Source: Setophaga petechia | Taxonomy: Eukaryota; Chordata; Aves; Passeriformes; Parulidae | Direction of reading: 5' to 3' | NCBI GenBank assembly: GCA_024362935.1 | Contig: JANCRA010000014.1 | Coordinates: 10,392,758-10,456,757, forward strand | DNA length: 64,000 nucleotides | Shown: one piece after another, positions 1-14,122 of the stretch | How the letters are laid out: every line of letters begins with the position of its first letter | How positions within the stretch are numbered: the first letter of the stretch is position 1 | Notes under the pieces: generated by a model | What the model saw: the letters and a program-made list of their open reading frames with translations, nothing else | Databases searched by the model: none | Told to the model about the DNA's origin: nothing | Translations under genes and position numbers: made by a program

Positions 1-3000
1 TTTTAAATTAAACCCCAGCTATCTCCAGATTTGTCCTCAGAACACAGTTGCCAGCAGCACCAGGTGGTGTTGTAGCAATCAACATTATTATTAAAAAAAA
101 TATTGGCCAGAACATACACAGAAATGTACTGAATGCTAATAAAAAAGTGAATAATAGTTTGAATGCTTTTCAGCTGTTCAATAAGGCAAACAGATGTAGT
201 AATGCATACTTGAGAGCATGCCATGTACTTTAATCAGAGAAGTTTAGAGTATCATTTCATCATGGGCAAAAAGAAAGAGACAGAATAATAGGTTCATTTC
301 AAAAGGCAGAACTTTAAGGAGGAGAGCAAAACTTCCCTGAGTTTTGTATCAGACCAAGTCCTGGGAGCTACATTGCACTTGACTGGAGAAGGCCTACTGC
401 ACCAGGCTAAGCAGTTTCATGAAACAAGGAGTGACAAGATGCAGTTAAATAGAAGATTTTTTAGAGGCTGCCAAGCTGTTAAAGGCACATAGGTCTGGAG
501 TATTTGTGCAAGCAAAAATGCAAATGTTAATGAAAGATGAGATATGTAATGGAGAGGGCTTTGTAGATTTTCATATGGCACCAAAACCTGTGAGGAAACC
601 TGGCTGAAATGTAGTGAGCACAGCTTGGAACAGCTGCAAAGGCCAAAGTTTTGGTGTGAGAAACCATAACTGACTTACTTTCAGTCAAATGAGATTGCAA
701 AAAATAAAAAAAAAAAAATCAAAAAGCCCCTAAATTCTTGTGTTTTGGTAGAGAAGTAAAGAAAAATTCAGGGAAAGGATTTGCTTGGAATCACAACTAT
801 TTGTACAGATAAATATCAAGTAAATAAATACAAGTAAATATCTTCTGCATGTGTTAATTTTACATAGTCATTGTTATCAGTAGCAGCCCTTCCAGCATTG
901 TCCCAGAGGCCTGGGGTCCCACGTGGGAGGAGTTTGTGGCTCTGCACAGAAAGAATTCTGTCTGAGGAGTGGTTGGGTCGCAGCTCTCTCAGGTTCCTTC
1001 TGCATTTTGCATGTCACTGTGTTTCTCACCCTCCCTGGCTTTTTGTTTCCATCCAGAGCTCTTCCTCAGCCAGTCCTGCAATCCCTGAGCCTGCCCTGTG
1101 TCCCTCCCTCCCTCCTCTGTGTGCTCCTCTGAGATGCTGTCTGTCACCTGGCTTTGCTCTTTCTGATTTGGTGACTTTTCCTGGCCACGTTTCAAGGGCA
1201 GAATTCCCCAGGTTCTCTCCCTCAATGGCTACTGTGAGGCTGGAGTCTGGCTGGTGAGGTTACCAGCTGTTATTGCTTCCCCATCCTCTCCCAGCACTGG
1301 GAAGGAATAAGGAATAGGCTCCCAAGAGCTTGAAGCCTCCAGTGATACTGTAGGACTACAAAGCAAACTAGAATTCATGCTGTACCAAATCTGGATAAGA
1401 CTTGCTGCTGCCCAGTAAAGCTTCAGAATTGCTTGTGGCTGCTTGGTTTCCCTTTTCTTCTCAGAACAATGTGGGCCTGTATGTTCTGAGATCAGGAGCA
1501 AAGAGTTGTGACAAAAGGACAAACAGTTTGAAATCAGTGGAATAACTAGGGGTAAGCTGATAGGTTGCTTGCAATGTTGGAGTCTGTCCCTAAATGACAG
1601 CAGAAATACACATGCTGACAATGGTATCTTCAGCTTAAGATTTCATTCTGGGTGTTTGCTCACCCAGATGTGCAGTATTTGTAGCAGTGAAGTCCTGTGC
1701 ACCCTAACCCTATACTGAATTTTCAGAAAACAGAGAAGGCAGTAGCGTAGTTTAATAACAAGTTTTTACATATGTAGTTGCCTAGAAAAGCTATGTACTT
1801 CCTCTGCCAGTTAAATATATATCCAGGAAATGTTCTTGCATTCCTACCTGCAAGAGAAAAAATTCTCTGAGTTAATACCAATAAACCACAGATGCTGCCT
1901 TTTAACCATCATTATCCTCATTCTCTGGAAAGGGATGAGTTCAGGCTGAAGCATCAGCACTGATTTTCTGCCCTGACTTCAAATTTCTGCACATTTTGAA
2001 TTTGTCATACATTTAGCATTACTTCAATGCAATTCTTGTGTGTGGTTGAATACAAAGAGCAGGAGGTCACGAGAGGCATCACCTTGTTTTATCCAGAGGT
2101 CAAAGCTAAGAGAGTGTCAGTTTCCATTTTAGGCTTTTGTGGCATAGTTGACATTATATATACTCTTAGGTATGCAATGCAAATCACATTCCTGCAAGCT
2201 AATTATAGGATAAATGTAGCCACTTAACTAGGCAGCAGGCATGTCATCTCAGCATGGAGCTATCATATTATGTACATTTGCTGTCTCCTGTATAATTAAC
2301 AGGATAAAAATATTACTGCCAGATACCATAAAAAAAATTAACACTATCTTAATTGTCTTTTCAGCTCAGGTATAGCCTATTACCATTTCAAAAAAGACCT
2401 TCCCTAATACACTAGAATTTTAAACTTCATTTGCTGAAGATGCCATTAATCCCTTTTCACACTTTGATCTGCCATTGTGATACCTTTGGACTTTGACTTC
2501 TCTGTTTTGCTTTTGAACTCTCCTTAAAAACTATTACTGAGATTTAGTGGCTTAAAATTTGAGGTTGCTCAGGACTCTGTGTTTGATTTTTAAAAACTCA
2601 GTGGCTGTGCATTTGGGTTTCAGCATAACAGAGATGTATGCAGCCTGCAATAGCTTTTGTGTAGGGCGCCTTCCTTCCGAGCTTTGGACACTGCTCTTGT
2701 TTAATCCAAATTTTCTGTGTTTCTGATCTCTCTTCTTTAATGTGTATCCTACAGCATTCATTGCTGTCTTGTACGTGGCTATGAATGAGTGGAGTCTTAG
2801 AAAGTTTAATCCTAATTCCTACTAGAATATACCTTCATCAGTATTTGTGTAATATTTTGATGAGAAGTGGCTGGTTCCTCTCCCTCCTTGTAAAATTGCT
2901 GTAATCTCCCTGTGATCTGAATACCACATCACTGCTGATGTCATCTGCATTTTGTAACTCTCATTTTCTGAAACTGCATTGGGAATCTCAAGACTCTGAA

Positions 3001-5219
3001 TGCTGCTTTTGCCACTTGAAATTAATTACACAAAGGCTCACATTCAGAAAATAGTGAGAATATGTCTTTATTTTCAGGAAGTTTTGGGAGTAGTTAAAGC
3101 TGAAAACTTCCATTAATTTAACAAATTGCTCTGGAATTTGGAACTTCTTTGCCACAACAGTTTTCAAATTGCTCCTAGAAAGCACACCTGTGCTGCAGAC
3201 ATGTAAAATCCAGTAACTGCAGAAAAGATTGAGATAACTGTGGCACCATTTAATCTGGCAAAGCTCTCTCAGTTATTTCTGTTGCAGGAGGTCTGTAGGA
3301 ACCTTAGGTAGTTCTTGCATATTTACTTAAATGTTGACATCAGTAATGACACACATGGCTAACAGATTTTCCACATGTTTTCCTCCCTGGATGACATCTT
3401 CCTACTCCATCAGGACTCAAAGTCTGATTGTGGAGGCTGTTGATTGATAGCTTAGAGCACATGAGGTTTGGGGAAAACACAAGAATGACAGTTTATATAA
3501 ATATCCTAATATGACACTTTTTTCTAGGTTTACCCTAACTTTTATTTTTCTCTGACCTAGAAATGATTTTTAGGTGCACAAAAACCCACAGATACTTTAG
3601 AAACACAGTTGACTCACTCAGACATCTTGTTAGCATTTTGTACTTAATTGCTTCTTTCTCTGCTTACCCGGGGGGAATTGTACATGCCAAGATGGAGCTC
3701 TACTCGATCTAATAGGAGAAAAAAACAAAAGGAAATAATGACTAGTCTTCCAAATCATCCTAAGTGGTCCAGGAGATGAGAGGGAGTGCTTTTTCCTGGC
3801 AGCAAAACCCCAAAACATGTAACTGGCTCATCCAGCGTCTCTTAGATTTTCAGATTAGGAATGGTATTTTTATTACACTCCATCTTTCTTCATAAAGAGC
3901 CCATTTTAAGCACTGTATAAGCTACTTGTGGAAAAAGTAGCTACTATCTGTAGAAGTCACTTTAAAAGGAATATTGTTACCCCTGAAAGCGTTGCTGCTT
4001 TGTGTAAGCCTCTGGAAAAAGGAAGATAGCTTTATGACAGCCTCTTTTTTCTGTGGAGACCAAAGGGCAGCCTAATATTATATGTACGGATGCAGCTTTA
4101 ATAGCAAATTGCCAAAAGGATTCTTTCGAAAATAAGAGACCTTCAAGAAGATGTTTGCATATTTACATATAAATCACAGAGGGATATATGAATATGCCAT
4201 GCTGATACCTGTCTTGCTAAAGCCATGGAAGGGAGTAATAGTATTTTTTTATGCTGAGCTACTTGCACATGGAAGTGATTAGTGAATTTCCAGATATATG
4301 GAGGCTCAAAATGATCATATTTTAAAGGATATTTTTCCCAGGACCGAAGGGAAGGGGCAGTCTTGACTTTCCATCTCCTACAAATGTGGCCATTTTTCAT
4401 AAAGGGTTATGTACTGGAATTTTTGCCCTGTATTAAAGATAGAAAGCAAGTCTTGAAATCTTTTTGTCAATAGAATTGAAACATAACATGAATTTGGAGG
4501 TCGATATTTTATACTTGCACCTCCTAAAATAAATAATAACTTAAAAAACCATTCAGACAACTACATTGCCTTATATAGCCCTTTCAACACTCCTGTCTAC
4601 AAAATTTTCTGCTGATTTTGGTGATAATGGCAAAACTAATCTCTGGAGACAAAAATTAATAATTCTGTACCTGAACAACCAACTACTCAGCCCAGAGTAA
4701 TTTTAAAGAGTGGGACAGTGTCAAGAATGCTTCTCCAGACCATTTACAGTCACTCTGCCTCCTGACTTTCACGCTGCCAAATTGAAATATTTGGTTCCAG
4801 CATTTCCAGGGCTCTCAGACCAGGGCTGTCATGACATTCCCTCACTTCAGGCACATTCTTGCTCTTTCATTTCACTGAATACATTAGAGGGTTTTTAAAG
4901 GACAGAGCAACGTTAATCATAATAGCCTTAGGTCTGAGACTCCATGCTGTTGGCCGATAAAACCAGCCTGTCTCCTTCCACACCCAGAACATTTATTCAT
5001 TTTACTGGCTTTATCTTCCCCAACATCCTTGGTGATTTATCCTTTTAATCTCTCCAAATCAGTTATAGTTACTATTCTTTTAACTATCCCTAAGTGTTGG
5101 AAAATTCTTCTTGAATGGATGCAGTTCTAGAAAGGTTTTTCCAATCAGTTGTGTGATGTCTTGTTCTCAGGATTAAGAAGTGACCTTGCCTGGAGCAGGT
5201 TAGAAGATTAAACCACAGC
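1..5219. other. AT-rich non-coding stretch
   Basis: No gene is recognised here. The DNA is AT-rich with stops in all frames, apart from short chance ORFs. An A-rich run lies at about 699-718. A pyrimidine-rich, somewhat GC-richer patch at about 870-1260 supports overlapping ORFs on both strands with low-complexity Ser/Leu/Pro composition and no known domain. No splice-bounded exon, tRNA-like fold or complete transposon was seen. It could be intergenic or intronic. Confidence 0.7.
699..718. repeat. A-rich homopolymer run
   Basis: An A run interrupted by a single T near 705. It could be slippage-prone simple sequence or a relic of a poly-A tail. I saw no target-site duplication or retroposon body next to it. 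Confidence 0.7.
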
Positions 5220-5700
5220 TCTTGGTGCTCCAGGGGGCTAACAGGGGTGTTCAGCTCCTCGTTCAGCAGTTCAAGGAGAGCTCCTCAGCTGAACCCACAG
5301 GTCTGTGGAGCATCCTTTGCTTGGCTGGGCTTGCACAACAAGGGAGGAGGGAAGGAGCAGCGCTGCTCTGAGCACTGCCAGCCCTCAGCAGCAGCTGCCA
5401 CTCTCTGGGCTTTGTGCAGATGGTCCTGGTGACATGGCCTCTCTTGGACTCTGCCTTGCCAAGGACCAACCCAAGTCCCTGGGGAGCTGGGATTTGTTTG
5501 CTTGGGTTTCTGCCTTCCAGAGGCTTGTAATGACACCTGAATGTATTTTCTTAATTCATAGAAAAGGTTCCTGCTTTAGGGGTAGGAGTTCCCTTGGTGT
5601 AGCTTGTTCTCAAAGCACTTGGAGGAGCTGTGAGCTGAAGCTCTGCCCACAGGTGCACTTTGGTTTGGTACCCCAGAACTTTTACAGACAGAGATGCTAA
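5220..5700. other. GC-richer patch without a recognisable gene
   Basis: By eye this patch is clearly richer in G and C than its flanks, rich in CTG/CAG-type trinucleotides and poor in CpG. It has chance ORFs on both strands (131 codons at 5305-5700 plus, 83 codons at 5285-5536 minus). Their translations are rich in Ala, Ser, Cys and Trp and match no family I know. The absence of stops fits composition better than coding selection. Confidence 0.6.
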
Positions 5701-6247
5701 TTGTTCTGAGCATCAGGCATCATGAGATTTCTGTTTTATTCATCTGTGGTTGAACTTTATACACATCAGGCAGAGCCATACGATGAAACAACAAATTATG
5801 CAAAAGCAAAGTGTGTTTTCTTTCAGGAGGTGTATAGTCCATTTTGTCAGCTGTTTTTACTGCTTGGTCCTGTAATTCAGGCTTCTCCCTGTGCTGTTAT
5901 AAGAGGTAGCTCCTGCTTCAATTGCAACAACGCTTAATTAGCAGTATTATTGTGATAATAAATGCATTTTTAGTACTTCTTCAGTTAATTTCACACAATC
6001 TGAAGTGGTCATTTACATTTTAAAATCTATCCTACATATTTTTGTAAAGGAAGCTAGATAGGCTTAATCCAGCTCTGGTGACCCCAAAAGAAGTGACAAG
6101 CTCTGCTTTATTAGTCATGACTATGAGCGTGGTTCTTTCTTATCATGACTTCTAACTGTCTGGTACAATGAAGATTTACAGAAATACATGATCTGCTAAT
6201 CCTCGGTGTTAAAAGGAAGAGTACAGGGATTATGTGGTCATTTTCTT

Positions 6248-6286
6248 ACTGTCATGACCAGGTATCATGGTGGGGGTTATGACAGT
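6248..6286. repeat. Imperfect inverted repeat (12-bp arms)
   Basis: The left arm at 6248-6259 (actgtcatgacc) pairs with the right arm at 6275-6286 (ggttatgacagt). Eleven of 12 positions are complementary around a 15-base loop. The arms are too short to call a MITE, and I saw no clear target-site duplication. It may be chance or a small hairpin-forming site. Confidence 0.5.
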
Positions 6287-9200
6287 TGATTTTTGGAACA
6301 TCTTTGGAAACACTGGAAGCTGTTTTAATAGCACCTTAGCTGTGAATTAAGCTGTCATCACTCAGTGATCACTCCTGTCTTATGGCTATTTTCCAGACAG
6401 TCTGGTCTGCCTGTAGATAAGAATGCTCAGCTCTTCATTTTGATGAGGGCTCTGTGCTAGAAACTGTGATCTGAATTAGTAGGGAAATGGAAACAGGGAA
6501 ATGGTTTGAGAACACAGAGCTGCAAAACCCTCTCACTATTCCAAATCAAGCTCCCATGTTGATATTTTTCCCGAATGTTTGGTTGCTTTGGTTATACTGA
6601 TTCAATAACTCCCTTCTTCCTCAGGTGCTTTCTAAGATACTGATGTAATGTGGGGAACAGACATTTCTAGTATATGTTGTTTTAAATGCTCACCACTAAA
6701 TAAACATATAAGGTTCTGTGATAATTCAAGAAGAATGAAGGTACTGGCTGCCAACATACAGATTTCTGGAATCAGATAAGGGTTTTTTGGTTCAGTTTTC
6801 TTCTGGGTAACTCAGGGATTTGATGTCAGCTGTATGAGAACTGATAACCTCACTTGAAACTGTGTTTCATCACAGCCATTTCCTTCTGCCTGAAGTTCAC
6901 ATTGCAGATGCCTTCTCAGTTCTTAGTATTTCTTCCAGCAGTAGAACTGCAAACCACTGTGAGTAGCTATTGACTCTAAGTTGTTGGGCTTTGTATCTCT
7001 TGGCAAGCCTTTGAAGCATAATGTGGTTAGAAATGAAGCATACTGGTACCAAATGTTACTCGTGTCTTTAGGATTATTAATGTGGCGAGTCCACAAGGAC
7101 ACAGAGGACTGAGGAACTTGCAGGTGGAGGTTGAAGATGGGGAAGAGAAGCTCCAAAAGACTGAGAAATAGCTGAGTGGTCATAGGAGTGTCTCATACAT
7201 GTCAGGATGCACAGACAGAGGTGGGGCTGAGGCTGTGCCATCCCCGCTGGCATTGGGGATGGGGTGGCACAGCTCAGTGTCCACTGCAGCACCAGGAGAG
7301 CCCCGCTGGGACCTGCTGAGGGCTGGACATGGATCCATTCCCACCAGGCTGTGGGAGGTCAGGGCTGTTTCCTCTTGGGATCTACTTTGTTCCTCACATA
7401 TGGCAGTGGTAATACCAGAAATGTGCTCCTCAGCTCACCCAGCCTAAAAAGGTTTTTAATGCATGCAACAACGATACAACTGTATCCTATACTAATTTCC
7501 AGCATAGGGGGCTGCCTCAAATAGTATTACTGACAACTTTTTTGGGATAGATAGAGAAATGGGCATTACTGGCATGGCTCAGTCTCAGACTCTCTTCTTT
7601 TTCTCACTCCACAAAGCATAAAATAGAAATGAGTGCTCAGCCCCAATTTAAACCTTACATGAAAATCAGAAAAAAAAAATAGGGAAAAGTTGCTTAGTTA
7701 GTGAAAACTGGGCAGATTTTGGCTTTTTTGTTTGCTGTGCTTGTTTTTGTTTTGTTGGTTTGGGTGGTTTTTTTAATCATGTTAAGATTCAGCAAACTGG
7801 TTGTAGCAGTATTTTTGCAAAATACCAAGGCCAGTTGGAGTATGTGGAAGGGGAATTGATTTCCTCTGGCAGAAAGTTATTTTGTTTTTTGTTCAGATAC
7901 ACAAAATAATTGCCATTTATGTTTTGATTCATTGTTGATTCCTAGATATTCACTCTGGAGTAATTCTGATTTGCTCCTTTATAAATGTTACAAGAGTGGG
8001 TAATTAAATGTTATTTTGTGACCTTTATGTGCCTTAAGGAAAAAGACTTGATTATCTTATCTCATGTCACTTTTGGGCCTTCATACCATCTAATTCGAAT
8101 AAAAACCTGCAGCTTGGTGCACTGGATCAGTGCCTGCTCCATTGAAGGGAAGGCCTGGCTAAAAATGCACCATGAAACCAGATTCTCAGACTAGTGCTGT
8201 ATCACCTATACATGATGTTCATTTCCATGCAGATCCCCTTTCACATTTTATTCCTTGTTGTGAATAATAGCATGAAAGCTCCTATATATCCAACGAACTC
8301 TTTCTATCTGGTTCAGTACCAATTTTGAAGTAGAAGCTGTTTATAAATTTATGTTTAATTACTGTAGTTTTTAACAAGCTACTTGCTCCTTCAAAGCTGA
8401 ATTCTAAAAATGCAAATTCTTCACCTACACATTTTAGCAAGGAGTTGTGATAGATTTTTCTCTTAACAGTGAAGCATAAGAAACACCATTGTTTTTATTG
8501 TATCAAAGTTGCTTATTCTCAAATTCTCCTTGTTACTTTTTTGGGAAATTGCTGTCAAAAATTAACTTCAGCTAATTGTAGCAACTCTGAATCACAGAAA
8601 CTGAATGCACATTTCTAGATTATATATATATATTACCAAAATATGCCTCATGCATAACAAAGATAAGTCAGTGCAAAAAATACATAATGCATGTCTTTCC
8701 TATATAGAAGGTGACAGGTTTTCACTGAGACAATCTTGTCTTGGGTGAATTAGACATTTTTAATTGTACACAATAGGCTTCAAATACTAACATCAATTTA
8801 TTTGTAGGAAAGGCTTGATTCTTATATCTACAAAAGCCAGTTTACACACTTTGTTCTTTTCATGTATTTGTTTGCAAAAGGTGTCTCAGATTGAGTTGAA
8901 CTATAACTTGGCATTACTTTTTCTGGGGTTATGCATATGTTTGCAGGTAATGGGGATCAGGTTGTGGATTTACAGAGCAAAGCAGTTGGAGCTGTGGACA
9001 CCAAGTCCATGCTGTACATTTCTGTGAGTTCTTGCTTGTCCTGTGGATTGAGTGCCCATGGGCTGGAGGGCATCAGGGCTGCTGCTGGGAGGAATCTTCT
9101 ATTTAATTTTAATTAAATTTTGTTAAATTTCATCCCAAAGGGGTCTGGCTCACACAGCTCTGTTATGTGATCCTGCACATGGACTGTGGGTCAGCTCCTA

Positions 9201-11843
9201 AAGCACACTGGTCATTTGAGAAGTTTGTATCCATGCATAAAATTCCTGAGGGTACTAAAATTTTACATTGTGTGTTGCTGGTGACACTTTTGAAAAAAGA
9301 AATGTGGCTTTTATTCCTGTGTCTGAAAGAGCCTGTGACATTATCTGCTGGCAGGACTGGGTGCAACCATCAGGATATTGGTGGAGGCTGCTGAGGGAAC
9401 TGCTTTCAGAACAGTTTCCTGCTGTTCATGTAAATGTTGGCCTCCTCCAGTGATATCCCCTCACCTTGTTTGTCACCTTTGGTTCAGTATTCTCCAGTAC
9501 ATGGTCAGAACAGATGATTTTAGGGTTAATACCCTGAGAAGGCAAACATCAAAATAGTCATGGAGCTAAGGCTGTTACATGGAAGGAGTCAGATCTGACA
9601 GATCCTCAGCTAATTTATGCTAACGTCTATGCATTACCCATAGCAAGCTATGAGGATTTATTTCAGCTGACTTGGCCCACACATCCAAGCTATTCTTGAA
9701 TAATGTGGCACTAATAACCAGGGTTTATATAATTATTTTCACATGCATGAGATAGACTTTTAGCTCAAATGCTTGTGAAAAGTGGGCCGCCAGGGCACTG
9801 TTCTGCCCTGTTCTGGTGCTGGTCACTGTCAGCACCTCTGGTGACCCAGGCAGTGCCCACCTCTGCCCTGGTTGTACATCCACAGAGCCTGGGGTGTGAC
9901 ACTGGGGCTCAGACCTCCTTACAGGCCCTGTGGCTGGAAGATGGGGGAACATTAGCTGTGGTTCAAACTCTAATTTTTCACTAATGTGAGGTCAGACACT
10001 TGCTGACTTCAAAATTACTTTCAGAAAATTTTTCTTATATGTGATGACTAAGGCTTGGTGGTAGTTCTGCTTACAGAGTTCTTCAGTCTACAGATATTTC
10101 TGTAATTTAAAAAAAAATAATCTATGGGGATGGGGACATGATCAAGGTATCTCTTACTTCTGCTACTTGCTAGAAAAATTATATCGTATTAAGGAGTACA
10201 GAATCTGTGCAAGCCTCTCCTAAAACAAACTTTGTATGTTTCAAGGTTTGGATAAATGAAAGGTTTTACTCAATCAGCTCTGCTGAGCAGTTTTTGGTTT
10301 ATCAGTGTGGTGGCTTTGTTAGTGAGGGATGTGGGGTAAAATTTATTGCTAAGGACGATACAGAAAGCTGGGCCAGATTTTGGATTTATCAAAGAAGATG
10401 ATATTTCTTAAAGTAAGCATAGAAAAGCCTGGTCTTTAAAGTTCATACCTCCAATTATTCCAAGATGAAGCACTGATACAGGGATTAACATGGCATTTTA
10501 GACTTCAAGTATTTGCAATATGGGCAATTTCTGTCAAAATGCAGATTTAAACCTTGGTAAATCTCTCATCTCACTTCTGTGATGTAATCAAGACTTTAAT
10601 TTTCAAATTTTCGACATCTTAGTTAAATATATGTGCTCATTATTTTTCCTAGTCATGAAATCCTGAAGGTTGTGGGTTTGTAGGTTTCTTTCCCAGATTT
10701 TTACACTCTTTCTATTTCTTCTCATTAGAGACTAACTTGATCACATTTTTAGCATATTCTCTCAATTGAAATAAAGCCTAAGTAATTAACTGGATAGAGT
10801 TTTTGACTTGGCCCAGTAGTTTGGCAAACAATCCCAGTGACCATGATTTCTTTACACTTATGGCAATTTATAAAAGGTTTTGTAACTTATTGTTAAATGA
10901 AACCACGTGAAGTGATTTTGCACCTGAGAGTACTGTATCATGACATATGAAAAGTCAGAAAGAACTGTGATCAATATGTTCTATTTAAGTAGCCTTTATG
11001 TGGGTAATTTGCAGATACTTCACTGTATTCCCATTTTTTTCCCCTTCAGAATTAGGGATGCTTAACGAAATTAAGAGAAGACACAATCAACTTTGTTTTT
11101 CATGTTCAGTCTTGAAATTTCATGTCATCATGACAGGGACGCCTGTCTGACAGGTATTTAGAGTATGTACCCTCTGCTTGATCTTTAGTCACTTCCTTTT
11201 GCTGCCGTGCAAGTATGTTAAAGCATGGAGAAATCTATGATCTTAAGCCTTACATTTTCTTCTAGAAAAATGTATCCAAGGTTAAAATTTCTTTGCAGTT
11301 GCCAGCATTTCTTAAATTGTTTCTCTTTCTGTATGATCTGGTTTCCCAGGGACCTGCTTGGGTCTTGAGGTAGAATAGATTCAGATTAAGGCTGGATCTG
11401 TTCTAACAGAATGTGCAGAAACATAATTTGTGACAGTTTCTGTCTTAAAGATTTATCAGCCCCATTAACTGCTTATGCTCATTGACACAACCATCTCAAG
11501 CACTTAGAGACAGGGGACTGCTTGTAAGGTTTGAAGGACTCTGGGTTACTGCATTTGCCTTTTTTTATCACCATCCAACCTCCCTGTGCATAAAGCTTGT
11601 TCTGAGCACAGAATAAGTTAAAATGCCTGAGAGCCTCAGCAATGGCTTTAAGCTAATCCACTGCCATGGGTTACCATGGAGCAGTGTATAACATTCCTGC
11701 CTGGTTCCAACAGCTTGGTATGGAAGGATATAAATTTTGGTGATGCTACTACTGAAACATATCAAATCCTTAAAAATGCTGTGACCAAATTTCTTTTTCT
11801 AGCTACAACTTTTCTAGGGAGGAGCCTGTGCCCTTGATATATG

Positions 11844-11907
11844 TCCTTTCTCTCTATTTTCTCTCCCTCTTTTCTTCTTCATCTCTCTTTTCTCTCTTTC
11901 TTTCTTT
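11844..11907 (+). repeat. Polypyrimidine (CT-rich) tract
   Basis: About 64 bases almost entirely of C and T on the plus strand, with only a couple of A interruptions and a mix of TCTC and TTTC motifs. Such tracts occur widely in vertebrate introns and intergenic DNA and can form triplex DNA. It is not followed by a recognisable 3' splice site plus exon; no open frame of note begins after it. Confidence 0.75.
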
Positions 11908-12679
11908 GTGATATACATGGAAGACGTTTCAAGGGTGTCTGTTATTTTGCTTGTGACATACACAAAAGAACTGCATGGTAACTTGCCTCAAACAAGAAGA
12001 AAATAGACATGTAAAGAAAATTTGAGATGGAAGATTGAGAGAGGAGTGTGTATTTGTGCCAATAATGATAAGACCATCCAGAGGTGGCGGGGGAAAGAAG
12101 TGGTTAATGGGTGTTAGTAGTTCTAAATAAAAAAGTGGGTTCCTCTGGTCCCAGTCCCAATCTGCTGGCTGCAGAAATTTGCTTCAGACAAGAACTTCCT
12201 TTTTAAGACCACCATTGCCACATCTGTAAGGATCCCTCAGAAGTTTTGCATTGTAAGTTCTTATTTCATTCTGAAATCTGCTGACATCCATAGGAATAAC
12301 TCCCCCAGCATCAATGAGTTTTGAATGAGACCCTTAGAGCATCAGTCTCTAAAAATGTGACAACAGCTACCAAGGGACCCTCTAGGATGCTTTATTCTCT
12401 TACCCATGACTTTATATCATGAAAATGAATGTCATTCCACTGGTCTGCAAGATGGGTTTGTTTCTGAGAGGTTAGTTCTATAATTGCATATGACTATGTT
12501 ATCTAGAAATATTTGCAAATGGGAATCATCTAAATCCTGAAGATGCTTCCTGTGTACCCTACAGAAAATCAATGATGAGAAATTAAAGCAGCCTGTGAGA
12601 TTACCTATCATCTTCTGAATAAAACTGTATTGATAGTGGTGTCCAACACAAGAGGAACAGGCCCACAGAAATAGTGTTT

Positions 12680-12960
12680 TAGATAAGCCACCTGCATTAC
12701 AGAGCCTTGATGTTTAACATAAACCATAACTTCAATTTTTTCACTATTAGATGGCATCAGCACACTTTTAATGCAGCTGACAATAGCCAGGCATGTAATT
12801 AATTTACACTTAAATATTGATTGTCACTTGCATTTTATTTGGTCCCCCTAATAACCAAGTCATATCTTTTTGCCATGCAAAAGATAAGCTCTGATGAGAA
12901 TAGAAGACTGCAATTATGGGAATGCATACAGATAGAAATGTACTGCTGGTGGGATCTCTG
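12680..12960. promoter_or_regulatory. Candidate conserved non-coding block (enhancer-like)
   Basis: This block is complex in sequence, not simple repeat. It is dense in homeodomain-type cores (gtaattaatt near 12797) and includes a catgcaaaagat stretch near 12875 resembling an octamer or POU half site. It has no ORF or repeat signature. Its texture resembles vertebrate conserved non-coding elements, but conservation cannot be seen from one sequence, so this is a low-confidence inference. Confidence 0.25.
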
Positions 12961-13364
12961 TATGGTCTGCTGGAGTCAATCTCAAAAGTCCAATTAGACC
13001 AAGCTTATAAGAGTTTCCAGCAACACTTTTACTGACTGACAAACAGACCACACCCTCTCACTCTGACTAAAAGTCAATGCAATTGTGAGTTTTCATGGAC
13101 TGTGTTTCTCAATTAAATAAATATTTGTTATCTGGGCTCAAATGAACCAAATGACAGCATTTGCAATCTCCACCATCTTAATTTTACCCATTTTCCTGAC
13201 TGAAGCTTTGCACTGTGCCTGTTGATAGGTTCTGTTTGTGCTTAGATATTTAGTGAGTGATGAATGTACCAAGCAGATGTAGAAGTGTCCTCTGGGATGT
13301 TAAGTGGAATTAAATCCACTTTGAACACTTTCACCTATTTTTTTAAAATCAGAAAATTGTTAAG

Positions 13365-13462
13365 AAGTAATGAAATAATACATTGTATAAGAATATATCC
13401 TATAATATATACTATAATATTAAAAAAGAAAAATATTTTATTGTTAATAATTTTAATATTAG
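13365..13462. repeat. AT-rich low-complexity tract
   Basis: Nearly pure A/T sequence with repeated taatatata-like motifs and almost no G or C. It is low-complexity DNA with no consistent repeat unit. Short ORFs across it are rich in Ile, Lys, Asn and Phe, as expected from composition. Confidence 0.6.
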
Positions 13463-14094
13463 TCCGTGGAAAATGTCTGTGAGCAGCACAGGCAACATAT
13501 CTGAGTATCCCTACAGACAGATGATACAAAGTGTTTAGCAAAAAGAAACTCAGGAACATGAATTTTGTCTATGTGCATCCATTTTACAAGGAAAAAACCC
13601 AGAAATTGCTGTGGAGCTTTTCTGTGCAAGGTCTCTATCAAAAGGGGAGTCTTATATAGGGATGTTTCACATAGACAAAATGTTGGTATCAAAGTGAGTC
13701 TTTCCTGTATGTTTAAACTTGTTTGCCATGCCAAATATTAGAAATTAAACAGAATTTTAAGGGGAGTTTCTCTTCAGTCTGAAACTCTCAAACAGATTAT
13801 GTTTTGCTTTTCAGTGAAGGAAATGCATTGTTTCTGTGAAATAACCACACTGAATTCCTCAAATAAATTTTCTCTTTCACTGCTTCACCACAAGTCCATT
13901 GTAAGAGATAAAGGAAATTAAAATATATTTGGTACAGGTTTTTATTTTTCCTTGGATCATGATTCATTCAAATTAACATAAAATCTTCAATTAGGGACAA
14001 GTACACAGCTCCCATACCATTTTCAGTGGTATATCACATGAATACTCTTTTACTTGTGGGGAAGGAGAACTTCTCCAGCTCATAACTTAGTTCC

Positions 14095-14122
14095 TTTTTT
14101 TTTGTTTGTTTTTTTTTTTTTT
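14095..14122 (+). repeat. Poly-T run
   Basis: A T run interrupted by two G residues. It could be the complement of a retroposed poly-A tail on the minus strand. I saw no matching body or flanking duplication, so it is listed only as simple sequence. Confidence 0.8.

Larger units (their letters stand above)
5701..12679. other. AT-rich non-coding stretch
   Basis: No gene is recognised. There are two small GC-richer patches, about 7200-7450 and 9750-9960, both with only short ORFs. Other items are a G/T-rich tract at about 7720-7775, an (AT)-rich spot near 8623-8632, an imperfect hairpin at 6248-6286 and a pyrimidine tract at 11844-11907. No transposon terminus or RNA gene was identified. Confidence 0.65.

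Noticed and set aside
1229..1621. 130-codon minus-strand ORF
   Set aside because: Ser/Leu-rich with no motif. It lies in a purine/pyrimidine-biased patch and has no splice context.
5030..5220. Possible LINE fragment in pyrimidine-rich DNA
   Set aside because: I could not match an ordered series of words to any CR1/L3 region.
8061..8190. Possible further copy of the palindromic amniote repeat (tgggcc...ggatcagtgcctgctccattgaag)
   Set aside because: Only a few scattered words agree and the complementary half is missing; too weak to list as a feature.
14095..14122. Poly-T as the tail of an inverted retroposed gene
   Set aside because: No processed-gene body or target-site duplication could be found on either side.
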